Of a stretch of 64,000 nt of DNA, positions 1 to 12,637 are shown piece by piece (position 1 is the first letter of the stretch; each line of letters starts with the position of its first letter). The DNA lies in NCBI RefSeq assembly GCF_004379255.2, contig NC_056039.1, positions 28,223,883-28,287,882 on the forward strand, written 5' to 3'. The notes beneath the pieces were generated by a model. That model made no database searches. It saw only the letters and a program-made list of their open reading frames with translations, and was not told the DNA's origin. Origin of the DNA: Salvia splendens (Eukaryota > Streptophyta > Magnoliopsida > Lamiales > Lamiaceae). The translations under genes were made by a program, and so were the position numbers.

Positions 1-1734
1 ATTTCTTGATAAAATATACCTGTGCAATTCTGAACACATTGTGTGGAGAGAGGCCCAAATTTGTAGTTAGGAACAGAGTATCTTCATCATTATAAATCAA
101 TCTTGAAATAATCTCAAAGGAATAATGAGGGTTGCAGTCAAAAGTATAAGGTAGATATAATTATTGTTCCGAGCTTCCAATATGACAGGGAGCCCAATCA
201 ACTTCAAATCACAATGAAATTTATGAGATTATTGAAATCGTTTTATACATGGAAATTAAGGGTTTGAGGCGTACAACATAGGCTGTGCAAAAAAAGATTC
301 GGTGCATTATATTATAAGAGTATAGTTTATTGAACATCTTGTAGTCATCTTTTATTAATTAATTTATTTTATTATCGTAGTAACCGATAAATTTTAACCT
401 AATTTTAATAGATATTCCCTCCGCTCCATCCGATAAAAATATGAATATTTGGAATGACACACAATTGGTAAAATAAGAGAGAGATGGAAAGAAAAAATAA
501 TTATAGTATTGTTAATGGAGAATGTGGTTCATCTACTATAGAAAAGGAAGTTACCAAATATAAAAGGAGATAATTTTATGTGACATTCCAAAATGAAAAT
601 GTATTTATTTTTATGGGACGGAGGGAGTAATATCTATCTTATACTTTTAATTATTGATTTTAGTTACCTTCTATTTTAGATTAATAGATACTTCATTCGT
701 CTCACAATAAAAGTCACATTTTGTCATTTCGGCTCGTCCTCCAATAAGAGTCACATTTCACTTTTATCATTAATGGTAAATAGGTCTCACATTCCACTAA
801 CTCACTTCACTCACATTTTATTATAAAAATCAATATAAAAAAGTGGGTCTCATATTCCACTCACTTTTCCTACCCAATATATTCTTTATATTTCTTAAAA
901 CGCGAACAAAAACAATAGCAACTAGAAGATATTTTTGCAATTAATTTTGACCGTTTCAAAATACCGTAGAAGTACATATAAAATAGAGATATTTCACTTA
1001 TAATGTATCTTTATAACTATATATATTAGTATATTTTATTATTTCGTTCGATCCCACGATATTTTATTCCTGGATCCGCCATTGCATGGAAACTGTTGTT
1101 GAACGAATGGACACCACTGATTTTTCATGAAAATCATGTACCACCACTCTCATAATAGTCCAAACCACCAACACTCCATAATTGAGACTAATATTCCACA
1201 AAGTGATTAAGTTTGGCATATTTCAACTCACCATGCTTCTATTTTGCACTCTTCTTTTTTCCATTACTATAATTTTCCAGTTTAGATACATTGATATTTA
1301 ACTAACATTTTCTTGCAATACCCATTTCAAGAATATTCTTTTCTTTGGCCGTATCTCATATAAATGCGAAATGTACATAAACAAAAATAAAACATGTTAA
1401 AAGTATTATTAAAGCTTTTTGTTGTGAGTCTTAATATGGAGGAATTTATTTCTCAGCAATGTGAGGTATATTGCAACTTTAATCACACACGCTTAATTCT
1501 ATTTTGTCTTTTTATTTACTATAGTAAAGGCATTAAGTTTTGAAATTTTGTTTTAACAACCACAGTTAATTCGACAGCATAATACTCCAAGTTTTGCAAC
1601 CATTCCACGTGCATCATATCCTGATATGAAAAAACAAGCGTTTGAGATTCGGTGATCTGTCAAACAACAAAATCAAAATATTAGTTACCGCCTTCTTCAA
1701 CATTAACACTAACTAACAAAAAAGCTTACTTTAC
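1..1734. other. AT-rich intergenic DNA with MITE remnants
   Basis: No gene is supported here. Besides the MITE at 415-630, a second diverged MITE-like stretch starts near 688 (motif CGTCTCACAATAAAAGTCAC) and runs to about 880. On the minus strand, about 1-130 reads open and ends in a possible donor (CAG then GTATAT near position 21), but stops interrupt the frame near 160-180. It could be the edge of a gene lying to the left, or a decayed fragment. Confidence 0.5.
415..630. mobile_element. Stowaway-like MITE
   Basis: About 216 bp flanked by TA on each side. The left end reads TTCCCTCCGCTCCATCC and the right end is its imperfect inverted complement, GGGACGGAGGGAGTAA. The CTCCCTCCGTCC-type inverted terminus with a TA target duplication is typical of Tc1/mariner-derived Stowaway MITEs. 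There is no coding capacity. Confidence 0.7.
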
Positions 1735-1738
1735 TTAC

Positions 1739-2084
1739 CGTTGGACGATGTAGTCCAAGAGTGCATCGTCACCAAAGTAGTGAATGGTGAGGTCGACCAA
1801 TTGTCCCTGGCTATGATCCACTGCACGACGGCACATGACATTGTACTCATCGTTAAAAATCCCCTGCCTAGGGTTGGAGAAATCTATGACTCGCCACAAG
1901 TCGGGATCCTTGGAAACCTTCCACCATGTAGTACACACTTTTTGTGCTCTTTTGAGTACACCCTCCGCCCCAGCCTCTGCAGAATATTGGCAGTCACATC
2001 CCCGGGCAGTTCGATCCACGGGGCTGAGGAGGATGAAGCAACGACCGGAATTTTGGGCTGGTGCAGGAGAACGTTGGCGCGCAT
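1739..2084 (-). pseudogene. F-box protein fragment (F-box/LRR 23 or SKIP19-like), frameshifted and truncated
   Basis: The minus strand encodes a clear plant F-box: PWIELPGDVTANILQRLG in one frame, then EGVLKRAQKVCTTWWKVSKD and DLWRVIDF in another. The shift lies in the G-rich run near 1967-1976, where one base appears to be missing within the F-box. The Met at 2082-2084 is the nearest upstream start in the first frame, giving a leader of about 20 residues before the F-box. After DDALLDYIVQR there is a good donor (CG|GTAAGT, exon end 1739), but I find no second exon encoding the leucine-rich repeats that usually follow in this family down to position 1. F-box proteins of this type act as substrate receptors of SCF ubiquitin ligases. 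With the frameshift and missing repeats this copy is probably dead, unless the shift is an assembly error and the exon lies outside the window. Confidence 0.7.
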
Positions 2085-2834
2085 CCACTGGAGCCACCTT
2101 GAAGCATTGCCTGACCAGCATATACGCAGCAAGCGGGGTTGCTCGTGGAGAGGAGTGGAGTAGAAGTCAAAGAAATCATAGATGCGGTTAAGGCAGCCTG
2201 CAGGGGGGTCGTTGCCGTCGAATTTAGGGAGTGGGGGGCCTTGGAAAGAACCAAAGTGGGGAGGGTAGATGGTGAGGAAGAAGGGACGATGAACAGATGG
2301 AAAGTGAGTGATGGAATGCGGTAGAGGAAGGACATGAGGGTTGTTTTTGAGAGGGGAGTGAAGTGATACAACGAGAATAGCTGGCGTGAAGGGAGATGGC
2401 GGAAATGCTGGAAAACTAGGCTTGCTGGAATATGAGTTGGACGTGATGAGTTGGATACACAATTACTTACAGTTGCAAGATTTGTGTTGAATAGAAGATA
2501 TGCGATCAGAATGATACGGATATGTTTGTTAAAAGATATGAAAATCCAATAATAACTATTCATTTAATCAGTTAAACAAAAACAATATACAAGACAAATA
2601 AATTTAACATTCCAAAATCTTGCAACGTAACTATTTTTAGAAATACAGACAAATTAGAGAGCATAAACATGTGATAGTATCACATATGAGATTAGAGTTG
2701 CAGCAAATTAGCGAACCCGAAATGAGGTGATGCTGAGCGTGAGCTATCTGTCAAACGTATATACACCCGGAGAAGGCGGCTCAGTGGTCCCCGTCTCCTC
2801 ATAAGCGACAGTCAGTTCAATATATGAGATCTAT

Positions 2835-5800
2835 CTATGTCCCCGAAACGTATTCCTTCTCCAGCACACTGAACATGACCTTGAGGCGGTCCTGCAGATT
2901 TGAGACGATGTTTTTGGTGATCCGTTTCTGATGCCTCGTGTATTTCAGCCATGCTATCCCAAAGTATACTTGAATGCTGCACCCTACAGATCTTGAGGGC
3001 AGGTCTTCAACCTGATACCTCAAGTGAAGCTGCAAACGAGTCAAGAGGGAACGAAATGCATCTAGAATCGGAAAAGAGCAGTGAAACGGGTGTAGTGTGC
3101 TTACCGTGAAATAGTCACCAAGTGGAATTCCGTGGAGAGTCATGATCTCCTCTATGAGCCACCCCTGTTTTCCAGAGAGGCGGGACTTTTGTTGCGTGCT
3201 AGTCACTTCTCCTCTATAGCGGGATATTCGTTTATCGAATTTGTAATAAAGCTGTCTCTGATACACGTCCGCCTTTTCAGACTCCCAAGGGGTGTGAGTG
3301 TAGTTCAGGCACCCAGTTCTCTCCATCACCCTTCTGTCGATTTCGCTCCCTCTGAACAACTCCATAAAGAAACTTGTCTGAAGTGATGACGCACAAGTCA
3401 GTTGCGAGTTTAGAGAAAGGAAGAAACGAGTCGGTAAGGTGGTGGATACTCACCGGAAGAGATAGTATGGAAGAATAAACCATAGACATGTTAACATCCT
3501 CGACTCCCAGGAAAGATCCACTCTCCTCGGTTCGCAGGCTTTTGGCTTCAGATTCTTCGTCTACTGCTTGACTCTTGGCCTCAACTTCCTCGTCCGTAGC
3601 TGGGAGGTTTTGGGCTAAGGCTTCCTCTTCGACAGCAGTGTTGGCTTCGGATTCTTCATCTGCAATCTGCACCTTCTGTTCAGGTGTCAAGGCTCTTGCC
3701 TTCCACAGAGCCATAATTGTTCTGACACGGAAAATTAATTTTGGCGATATTATGTATTGAAAGATTGAAAATAGACATCCAGAGAAGAAGAAAAATAACA
3801 TTCCGAGATTAGTAGAATGGGAAGTAATTATAGGAGGATGTACGGTAGCATCACTCTCAATGCTATACGCTTCACAAATAATGTCGAGTGTACAAAAGTA
3901 ACTCGGTTAATACCTGTGGGCAACATTGTAGGACACAAAAGAATGAAAATGAAACTTCAGCCTGCCTTCGTCATCCTGTGTCCTTGCTCCATGCCGCGCA
4001 TCAAACCCTTTTCCAGGCCACAGTGTGATGATTATGATCGGGCTGCCCATTGACGACAGTGTAGGAGGTATGACTTGAATGTCTTCTATATCTTCCCAGA
4101 GAAAGAAAAACTTCGTCTTGTGACCAAATAGATCTGCATGAAACCCAATTATTCTCGCTGACAGAAAGAGACGGCCCTGGCATGAGGATTGGCACAAATC
4201 AGTAACTAGCATACATAAGTCCGGAAAAGGATTAAGGACTTAAGCACCAACTGTCATCAATTCCATCAGGAGGCAATGCAAAAGGCACCAACACGAGAAG
4301 CACATATATACCTGGAGAGGCATTCTCCGTTTCAAATGACAAGAAAAGTCGTTGATAAGAAACTCCTCAGGAGGTAATGCAAAAAGCTTCTGGAAAGCCG
4401 AATTTGTTTGAGGAGAACGCAATCTTATCTGCAAAACCGGAGCATGCTGTTTAACAAGCTCAAAAGGAGGGGGAATGCACAAAAGTGCTACCCCATTTTT
4501 AAAGTGAATCTGTAGCTGCGAAAGAAGTCATTACCTTCTTGCCCACTTCCTTTTCCATCTTCGTTATATAATCTTTAACGACATTGCAACCCTTGTTATT
4601 GTTCAAGAAGATTCTCAAATGTAATTTCGACTGGCATGCCTGAGCCAGCTTCCCTTCTAAAGGAATCCAGATGTCTGACAGATCCGCAATATTAGACTTT
4701 AGGAAATTTATTTCAGCACGCCCAAGTGATGTTGCATCATCAAAAGGGCCATCAAAATCGAAAGCTTCCACTTCCAGAACAGATGGAGGTTCATTCATTG
4801 CATCAAATTCAAATATTTCTGCAAGCAACTAACAATGTCAACGATGGGCCCCATTCCAACACATTCATGTATAAGACGCCAGTCGACTTCTTCAATCTTG
4901 GCAAGAAATATGATAATTTACCAAAACAATAAAAACAAAGGTACACATACCATTCCAATGAGGTTTAGATTTCTGAAACTTGATCGAGCTGGTTCTCGTC
5001 TTCCCATTGCAAGTGAACACCACATAGGGATCAGAGTACCCACTAGAATCAACAGCTGCCAAATTGCTCCCTTCAACTAAGGCAACAGTGAGCAGCCAGC
5101 CATCCCCCTGTGCTTTAATTCCATGATCACTACCTATATCGAACGATAAAACGAATCAAATTTAGTTAATCAGAGAAACAAGTTAGTTGGACCAACTTCG
5201 CGAGCCAAGTCCATGGTATATAAATAAGATGATAAATCAAACTAAATTTGAAGAATTTCTAGATAAGCCATGATGCTTTTGGATTCAGATGCATGATGCT
5301 TACTACGATGGCATTTAACTAAGATTCTTCTAGTACATATGATACACGATTCATGCCTTGTTGGCTGCACAATTCTAAATTAGATTACCTTTTTGCACTC
5401 TGGCCTGCATAAAGCGAGACATAAACTCCAGGACCCGTTTCCCTTGCAGAACCAACACGCTGCACACTATCACCTCACCAATAGAATCGGGCAAGTCTAA
5501 ACCAGCAAATTCAAGACCCTGAATTGTGCTAGGCATAGCCAGCCATATATGTGTGAGCACGTATAAACCCATCAAAAAGGTCGAAGCAACCGTGAAATTA
5601 GCAAAGTACTGAACAGCCAGTTTCCAGTCAGACTGAGGCTCCACCTGAAGAGATGCCAAAAACTGGTCTTTCTCAGAACCTACATCTTGAAGATCAAGCG
5701 GTTTCACATTTTGAGACAGCAGCTTGTCATACTGTTTAAAGCTATCCTTTATACCTTGTCTGGCTCCACCTTCAATCATACTTTTCATCATTGTGCTCTG

Positions 5801-7244
5801 CAAAAAGTTCACTCGCCAAGACACTTCCAATCGAGAAGACTGCTCTCCTGGTGGCTGCTCAGGCCCGGGAGTAATGCAGTAAAGCACTTCTACCTTAAAG
5901 CTTTTCCCATACGGAGCATCTGGAGTGCTCACACTGGATAGAACAGCGAAAGCCTTCGTATCAGCTTTCAAATACGTGTGCTCCTCTATGGCTTTCAAAG
6001 CTTTAATCAATTTACTCGGTGCTTTAGTATAACAAACCACTCTTTTTAGGCTCTCGCCATTATTTTCATATTTCCAGGGCCCTATTTCAAGATCTGTAGA
6101 TCCCTCTAAGTCTGCAAAGGTCTTCAAAAAGTCAGATTCTGGTGAAAAGAGTAACGAGTTCAACTCCCGATGCGGTATTGCATACAACTGGTCTAGAACT
6201 ACCCCACCAGGTAAACTAGTAGGAACTTCACCAGCTGGATCTCGCATCTCTATACTTTTCATCATTTCATCAAAATCAACCGACGAAGTTTGCTCTTCGG
6301 GATTGTTCTGCGGAACTGCGAAATCCATACCTTCCGTTGCATCAGATGCATCGCTAGGATCAACAGAACTCACAGAAGCTGAATCAGCATTCTTATTGAA
6401 GATTTGTGCTATCCGACCAGCTAATGCCGACGCATTCCATTTGTCCTCCTTTTGGGGTGCAACATCTTCCGATCTCATAGGCGAGGGAACCCAAAGAGGG
6501 GAAGATCTTGAAGGTGTATCACTCGGCGTATCAGCATACTTTCTTGGCAGCGTTACAGGATCATTCATAGGCGGCACATCAAGTAGTGTGTTATTTTGTG
6601 AGAAACAAATCGTCAAAAGAATCTCGCCTGTAATCGGACAAAACATTTAACAATCAGGAGAAATACACACCACAGCCACATCAAGACTTCCACAGCACCA
6701 AACAACAATCAGTGCTTGTAGAAAATGCAGGTGGCAACGGTCACAAGCTAAACTATTCATTCCATAAACAACAACAACTGGAACTATTCATTCATAAGAA
6801 AACAAGTAAGCAAGTACATAAAATTGGAAGTCCAACTAAAATCATAGCATACAAAACCAAAGAAAACATAGAAAGAAGTGAAGAAAGAGCAATACCGCAA
6901 TCCTTGTTCTTGGCCTTCTTGGTTTTGGGCTGCAGAGTGTACCAGGCAGTGCCGAGGGACTTGTCTTTAGCATCCAAAACCTCAATGATGGGCACTTTGA
7001 TCTGCCCAACGAAATCGTCATTGAAGTACTTGTCTTCATCCAAAACAGTTAGAAGAAGCTCTTCTTTCAAGTCATCAACTTTGAAAATGAACTCCTCACA
7101 CCACGAAGGATTCAAGCACTTCTTCACAACTTTACTCCTAAACCTCTGCCTCCCCAACTGCAGTTTCACATACGGATCGCTGAATCCATTCGGGTCGAGC
7201 GCGGGTATGTTTTTTGCTTCCATTACTCGCACCAATAGCTTCAT
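2835..7244 (-). CDS. C2 and GRAM domain-containing protein (C2-VASt-C2-GRAM-VASt; At1g03370-like)
   Basis: Nine exons: 7244-6896, 6627-5389, 5133-4951, 4818-4535, 4428-4312, 4176-3914, 3721-3454, 3377-3114, 3029-2835. All junctions are GT-AG and the joined frame is open for 1053 residues, close to the usual family length. The order is: C2A (about 1-110; ALDPNGFSDPYV and LDEDKYFNDD carry the acidic calcium-loop residues), a Ser/Pro-rich linker, a first VASt domain (about 265-425), a hydrophobic stretch (about 455-480, FLMGLYVLTHIWLAMP), C2B (about 540-660; AAVDSSGYSDPYV and FDFDGPFDD), GRAM (about 690-800), a Glu-rich linker encoded by exon 7, and a second VASt (about 890-1045). C2 domains bind membrane phospholipids, often through calcium. 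VASt domains are StART-like lipid-binding folds. A role in membrane lipid contact or transfer is inferred from the family. The start at 7244 opens directly into the C2 fold. Confidence 0.93.
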
Positions 7245-8271
7245 CTCTACCTCAAAATCGGTGCCAATTTGAAAAACGGGGGTTTCTTCAGTTCATCAAC
7301 GAATAAAGGGAAAACAATGCCTCAGTGTTGAAACAATCAATCAATAATTAATCTGATCAACGAAGTGTATACGCAATCACGCATTCATTTCTCGAAAACA
7401 GAAAACCGGTTACCACATTGCGGAATCACGGAAAGTGTTTAATGAGCAAAAAAATGAACTTTGTAGAAACTGAAACCTTTGCAAACAGTACAAATGAAGC
7501 AAAGAGACGAAACGAGTCAATAAAGGGATCACGAAAAACGAATCTTGGAGCAAAAACTTCGGAAAAGAAATGAATAACGAAATGGAAGTGGCAGCTAAAA
7601 AAAGGAGTCTGGAATAAAGCAGAAGTAGCTAATGATTGATGATCGATAAATCTGAAGAAGGAGAAGTGATTGGGTAGATATTAAAGCCCCAGGAAAGCTC
7701 TGTGATCGAATTTGTTGGATCGTGGACTCCACCGCTTCTCTATCAGGAGATGAGAGAGGGAAATTTAGTTGGAAAAAAATGGGAAGGAACGCAGACTTTT
7801 CAATTCATTTTCCTTTATTCAATTGATACTGCGCGTAGACTCTTTGACTTTTTAACCAAAAATAAATTTATATTCCATTTCTCAACTATTTCGTTTTTAG
7901 AAATTCAAGTTATCTCCTTAAGAGCCTCCAGAGAGGCTTTCGCCCAACAATAGCCCAGTCATAGCCCAGCCACAAACTTCTCCTGTCACATCATCAGCAC
8001 AAAAAATCATCATGCCACATCATCAGGACAAGCAAATATCCCAACAATAGCCCAGCAATAGCCTAGCCACATCACTCCTAATTATATAAAACAAATAATT
8101 GACAATCACACAAAATACGGAATTAAATTTACGACACAGATACGCGAAAATTCAATAATATTATTTAAATTAAAAAAATACATTAAAAATACATTAATTT
8201 AATAAAAAGTACATTAAAAAAATACATTAATTAAAAAAAAATACATAATTTAAAAAAAAACGACCTCCGCC

Positions 8272-9448
8272 TCACTCCTCGTCTCCGTCACCCCCGTCGC
8301 CGCCGCCTCTGTCGCCGCCGGTACCCCCCCCCCCCCCCCCGTGCCCCCCGGTCTTCAAATCGTCACGCATGCTCACGAGCAATGCGTGAAGAAAGCTCTT
8401 CTCCTCGGGGTCCTCTGCCGCCTTCCAATCAACTAAGATCTTGACCATCTGAGCACGCGTTTGTTGACGCGGGAAGAATTTGAGATCCTCTGTAGACTGG
8501 CCAAGGGGGATGCCGACTGGACCTCCTGGGACCCCCCGGCGCCCCCCTCGCCTCCCGTTGCGCCCGCCTTTAACCAACCGGGCGAGTTCGGCGAGCGAAC
8601 GATGGAGGGGACGGGAGCTCCTGAGTACCCTCGGGGAGGTCGTGGGAACCACCGCTGTTGCCGCTGTAATCACCGGTATAGTTCAGTCGTTGCTTCTTCG
8701 GTCAGCCAGCGTCGACACCTACCCGAAACTTCTCGGAGTCGTTCAGCACCTCATAGCAGTTCCAGTAGGTGAACTCCTTATACAACCCGGGCTGGGGGAA
8801 GGCTTTCTGCTATTTTGGCCCACATGTTGACGATCCTCTGATTGTTCGAAGTGAGGGGATCATCGCAAACACTCACCCACGCCTTGGACAGCGCGACGTT
8901 CTCCGCATCCGTCCACCTCCTCCGTACCGAGCAGTCGTCCTCAACCGGCTGCTACGACTCGCCGACCCACTTGCCCTTCCCCTTGCCCTTCCCCTTTGGG
9001 GGGCCCCGACCCCGCCCTACTCCCCCGTTTGAACGGGAGTTTTTGGAACACCGAGAAGATCAAACCCCAACTCCTCTAAGGAGAAAGTCTCATATTGCGT
9101 GAACTGCGCCTCCGCTGGGGTCGATGTGTGCGAAGAAGCAGTCGAAAAATCAAAAGTGGGGCGATAGACGTTTTCCCCCCTGCGTCGCCGGTACCCCCCC
9201 CCCCCCCCCGGGCGTCCCCTGCGTCGCCGGTACCCCTCCCGGCATCATCTGCATCTCGGGTGCCCACCCCGGCATCCCCGGCATACTCCCCCCGGCGATC
9301 TCCCCCCCCCCGCTGCCATCCCGGGCATCATCTGCTGCCACGGGTACATGTTGTAGTACCCGGGCATCGGACCCCATACACCTCCCACGGGTACCGGGGG
9401 AGTTTGAGACTCGTTCGTCATTGGAGTACCTTCGTTGTTGTTCTCCAT
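8272..9448 (-). pseudogene. Harbinger ORF1 (SANT/Myb-like DNA-binding protein), decayed
   Basis: Starts at 9448 with MENNNEGTPMTNESQTPPVP, the same opening style as the intact ORF1 at 16618-18099, followed by a Met/Gly/Pro-rich segment. Pieces of the SANT-like domain follow in other frames: TDAENVALSKAWVSVCDDP and NNQRIVNMWAKIAES (about 8815-8920), a SLEELGFDLLGVPKTP segment near 9060, and a C-terminal segment near 8400-8480 (QMVKILVDWKAAEDPEEKSF). Several frameshifts and stops separate these blocks, some at or near long C runs. ORF1 proteins of Harbinger elements bind DNA and help bring the transposase to element ends. This copy cannot make a full protein. Confidence 0.75.
8324..8340. repeat. 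Homopolymer run of 17 C (partner run of 16 C at 9194-9209)
   Basis: Two long C runs lie inside the decayed Harbinger ORF1, each preceded by GCCGGTAC. Read on the coding strand they are G runs that would encode poly-Gly. They probably expanded by slippage, and their true length is uncertain because such runs are error-prone in sequencing. Confidence 0.8.
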
Positions 9449-9889
9449 TTCACGTTGTTGATCTTGTACAGAAATTAAGATAGAGAGAGTACTCGTTAAA
9501 ACAAGTGGTGCGAATGAAAATGACGTGCAAAGCGCGTATATATAGTGTTTCGAAAATTAAAGAAAAAAAAATTCGCTCGCCGATCGCTCGCCGGTCCGGA
9601 GCCTGCAATGGCGGCGAGCAGACCGGTGAGCGCATCGCCCAGCGCTCGCGAATCGGCGTGCGCTCGCCGATTTTTTCGCCGAAATGGCGCTCACCGGTTA
9701 CAATGGTTCGGCGAGCGAACCGATGAGCGTCGGAGATAGGCTTGCCGGTCCACTCGCCGCCATTGTGGATGCTCTAAACAATCAATAAGTATATCCTTTT
9801 AAGTCATATTCTTACTTGACACAAATTTGTATAATTAGTTCATTTTCAGTAATTTAAGTAGTTAGTCACTAGTCAAATAGTAACATTCA

Positions 9890-10467
9890 TGTTGCCAATT
9901 GAAACATAAAAATGAATATAATAATATTCCAAATCGGTGTACATAAGAACTTAATCCACTATATAAGTCTCATGGGCCTCTTCTCTTATCACCTATTGGT
10001 TTTAGAATGGAACACATGGATTTCTATCATGATATCAGAGTGGGCCGCCGACTATGATTAATATTTAACTGACCCAACAGTATATCTGGGTTGAAACCGA
10101 AAAAAAATGACTAATTCAGCAGTATAACTTGGCTGAAAATTTGGGTCAGTGGTCAAACCGATCGAAAAAAAAAAGATTGGGCCGATTGCCCAATCGATCA
10201 TAAAAAAGTCCAACCCCTCCAAGATTCACCTTAAAGGGTTTGAGGGAGAGTGTTGGCAATTGAAACATAAAAATGAATATAATAATATCCCACATCGGTG
10301 TACACAAAGAGCTTAATCCACTATATAATTGGCAATTGAAATATAAAAATGAATATAATAATATCCCAGATCGATATACACAAAGAGCTTAATCCACTAT
10401 ATAAATCTCATGAGTCTCTCCTCTTATCACCAATTGATTTTAGAATGGAACCCATGGATTTCTATCA
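9890..10467 (+). mobile_element. TRIM (miniature LTR retrotransposon)
   Basis: The 5' LTR is 9890-10029 (TGTTGCCAATTGAAACAT ... TTTCTATCA). It is followed directly by TGATATCAGAGTGGG, close to the initiator-tRNA-Met primer site TGGTATCAGAGC. A short internal region without an ORF ends in a purine tract (GGGTTTGAGGGAGAG, 10236-10250). The 3' LTR begins at 10251 with TGTTGGCAATTG and ends at 10467. Its first about 80 bp occur twice in tandem (restart near 10330). The flanks ATTCA (9885-9889) and ATCCA (10468-10472) could be a 5-bp target duplication with one change. Confidence 0.8.
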
Positions 10468-12637
10468 ATCCAATCCTACAAATTTTTAACAAATCCATCA
10501 ATCCAATCCTACAAATTTTTAACATGTGGTTTATTGCAAGTAATTCATGACATAGCGTGATGAAAATTCTTAAGTAGACTTAGGCTGAATGCTTCTGAAA
10601 AGTATTTATGGTAAATAAAGGATTCTATCATAAATATTTGAAAGTGTTAATCGATAATAAATAAGGAGACTATATTAACTTTTGGATAATGAAGAGAAAA
10701 TCTGCCGCCGCAAATTAATAGTAGTTAATTATCTTATCTTTGTTTGGTAATTGTTCCAAAACATTCAAAAATTGTCCCTCGTAATATGGACAAGATAATA
10801 CTCCATGGAGTAATTTGAAATGGCGTTGCAAGACTCCTATTTTCTATTTGAATCATTTCAACAATTTAAAATTTTAGTAACGGTCTACTGTAATTTCTAA
10901 TGAGTAATACTAGCTGAGAACTTCAACCTAAATAGGTCTCAATATTAGTCATATTTTGTTGTGTTAGGGTCTGCCATAAAAACAAAATGGTTGACTGACT
11001 TGTAGATAAAATTCAATGAACATTAAATATATATATTTTTCAAAGTGTATATTTTTGTAAGTAGAAAGCGCGTGCGTGGTGACTGACTGAGTCAAGTAAA
11101 CCTAAGAATAGAAATAAATGTGGTGGCTGCAGAAGCATATGGAAAATGTCAATATAGTACGACTTACAGCCCAGGTACACTGAACATTTATGAATTTTTG
11201 TTTAAGAACGTAAAGTTCAATAGATTTCTTTTAAAATTTAATACTCCATTGATTCTTGATGGTTATATTAGGGTCCAAAACTATTTTGAAGCACAGTAAA
11301 TGAAAATTCTGTGTTTCACATATAATCTGGAAAAATGAAGCAATAATATAAAAAAGGAGGGCTAGTCTCCAGTGTGACACACACGTTATATTTCGAATTT
11401 CGATACTGAAAATATAGTTTGAGATATATATGTGACGATATCTAAACACTAGTCACTAGGTATCACAATATTGTGCTTTAGACGTTCTGGATTATGTCTG
11501 ATACATATCTCCTTTTGTTATTTTCATTTTGTAGAATTATATGAATTAATATAATAGCGAAAGAGATGGGTAATGAGAGCGAAAAAATTAGAATGTAAGT
11601 GATGGAAACTAAATATAATGGTTGTCATTAAAAGCAGCATATCAACGTCAAAAAAATCGGCAATGTCGGTTAAACAGTATTGTCACCATCATAACAGGTA
11701 TTATATTAATAACATTTTTCATTGACGACTAAGTATATGGAATGTAGAATATCTTTATTTTTTCCACACATTCATAACTATTACCAATTATTCGAAATAA
11801 TACAATATTCTTTCGATAAATTTTGTACATATCTTCATTCATAGAATTCCACAATAAAATTTAATGTAGGTGAGATTTTTTTATAGTAAATATCTTTATT
11901 CATAGAACTCCACAATAAAATTTAATGTAGGTGAGATTATCTTTTTTATAGAGCAAAATTTTAAAATAAATCTACTAATATTAGGATTAAAATAAGTTAA
12001 TTAGTGTGGAATGTAAAACAAAAAATTTTATGAATAGTAATAGTTTAAAAACAAAACAAAAAACATAACATTTAGTAAAATAGAAAAAAAAGTAGAAATA
12101 ACTTCAGGAGGTCCTAACTGCGCTATCACCTGGATACATTTATATAAGAATATAAATCTTCCATTTTTTATGGTCGTAAATCTTGTAATTATTCAGAAAT
12201 TTGTATCACGGCTCATGCCATAGCTAGAATACATATCTTTGTCATGTCAATGTGGATCTGTCGCACAACAATTAATAAGGCTTGGACCCCCTCATTAATC
12301 CTGCATTGGTGTAGGTGGTCGCCACCTAATTTTTATGTGTAAAAACAAGATTAATTTGGCAACCTGTGTTAATTAGTATCCTTTTTGTGTTTATTATCTG
12401 TATTCAACACATTTGGAGAACATCTAGGAAAACCATTAAATTTATTATACTACTACAATTCAGAAACATGTTAGTCCCCTTTTTATTGGTCTAAAAAATG
12501 GGCTGAAAATTAATTAAAACCCACAAACAGTTGTACAAACAGAATAGCTACCCAGGTTGAAGAATAAAAACATGAATCAGGATATGAAGTGGGATTCTTT
12601 GATTCTGCTTCATTCTTGTGCTGAGAGCTTTGTCTTC
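10468..12637. other. AT-rich intergenic DNA with short repeats
   Basis: No gene is seen. A motif (ATCCAATCCTACAAATTTTT) is repeated at the start, next to the TRIM. A direct repeat of about 46 bp occurs at 11831-11876 and 11892-11938 (core CCACAATAAAATTTAATG). The segment just before 12638 is the 3' flank of the farnesyl diphosphate synthase gene. Confidence 0.5.

Larger units (their letters stand above)
7922..9774 (-). mobile_element. PIF/Harbinger-type element carrying only ORF1
   Basis: Flanked by TAA on both sides (7919-7921 and 9775-9777), the usual 3-bp Harbinger target duplication. The right end GCCATTGTGGATGCTC matches the inverted left end of the MITE at 43908. The left end (GAGCCTCCAGAGAGGC) is a diverged version. 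Inside is a decayed ORF1 on the minus strand and no transposase. The subterminal 'caatagcccag' repeats and the AT-rich left arm (ACGGAATTAAATTTACGACA) are shared with the transposase element at 39080-40940. The arm next to the right end is rich in 'gcgagcg' and 'cgccgg' words. Confidence 0.82.

Noticed and set aside
1..130. Minus-strand open stretch ending in a donor-like site at the left edge
   Set aside because: Stops interrupt it near 160-180 and no domain is recognised; too short to call a gene without sequence to the left.
8461..9102. Plus-strand ORFs of 80-130 codons in the first Harbinger element
   Set aside because: Antisense shadows of the GC-rich decayed ORF1.
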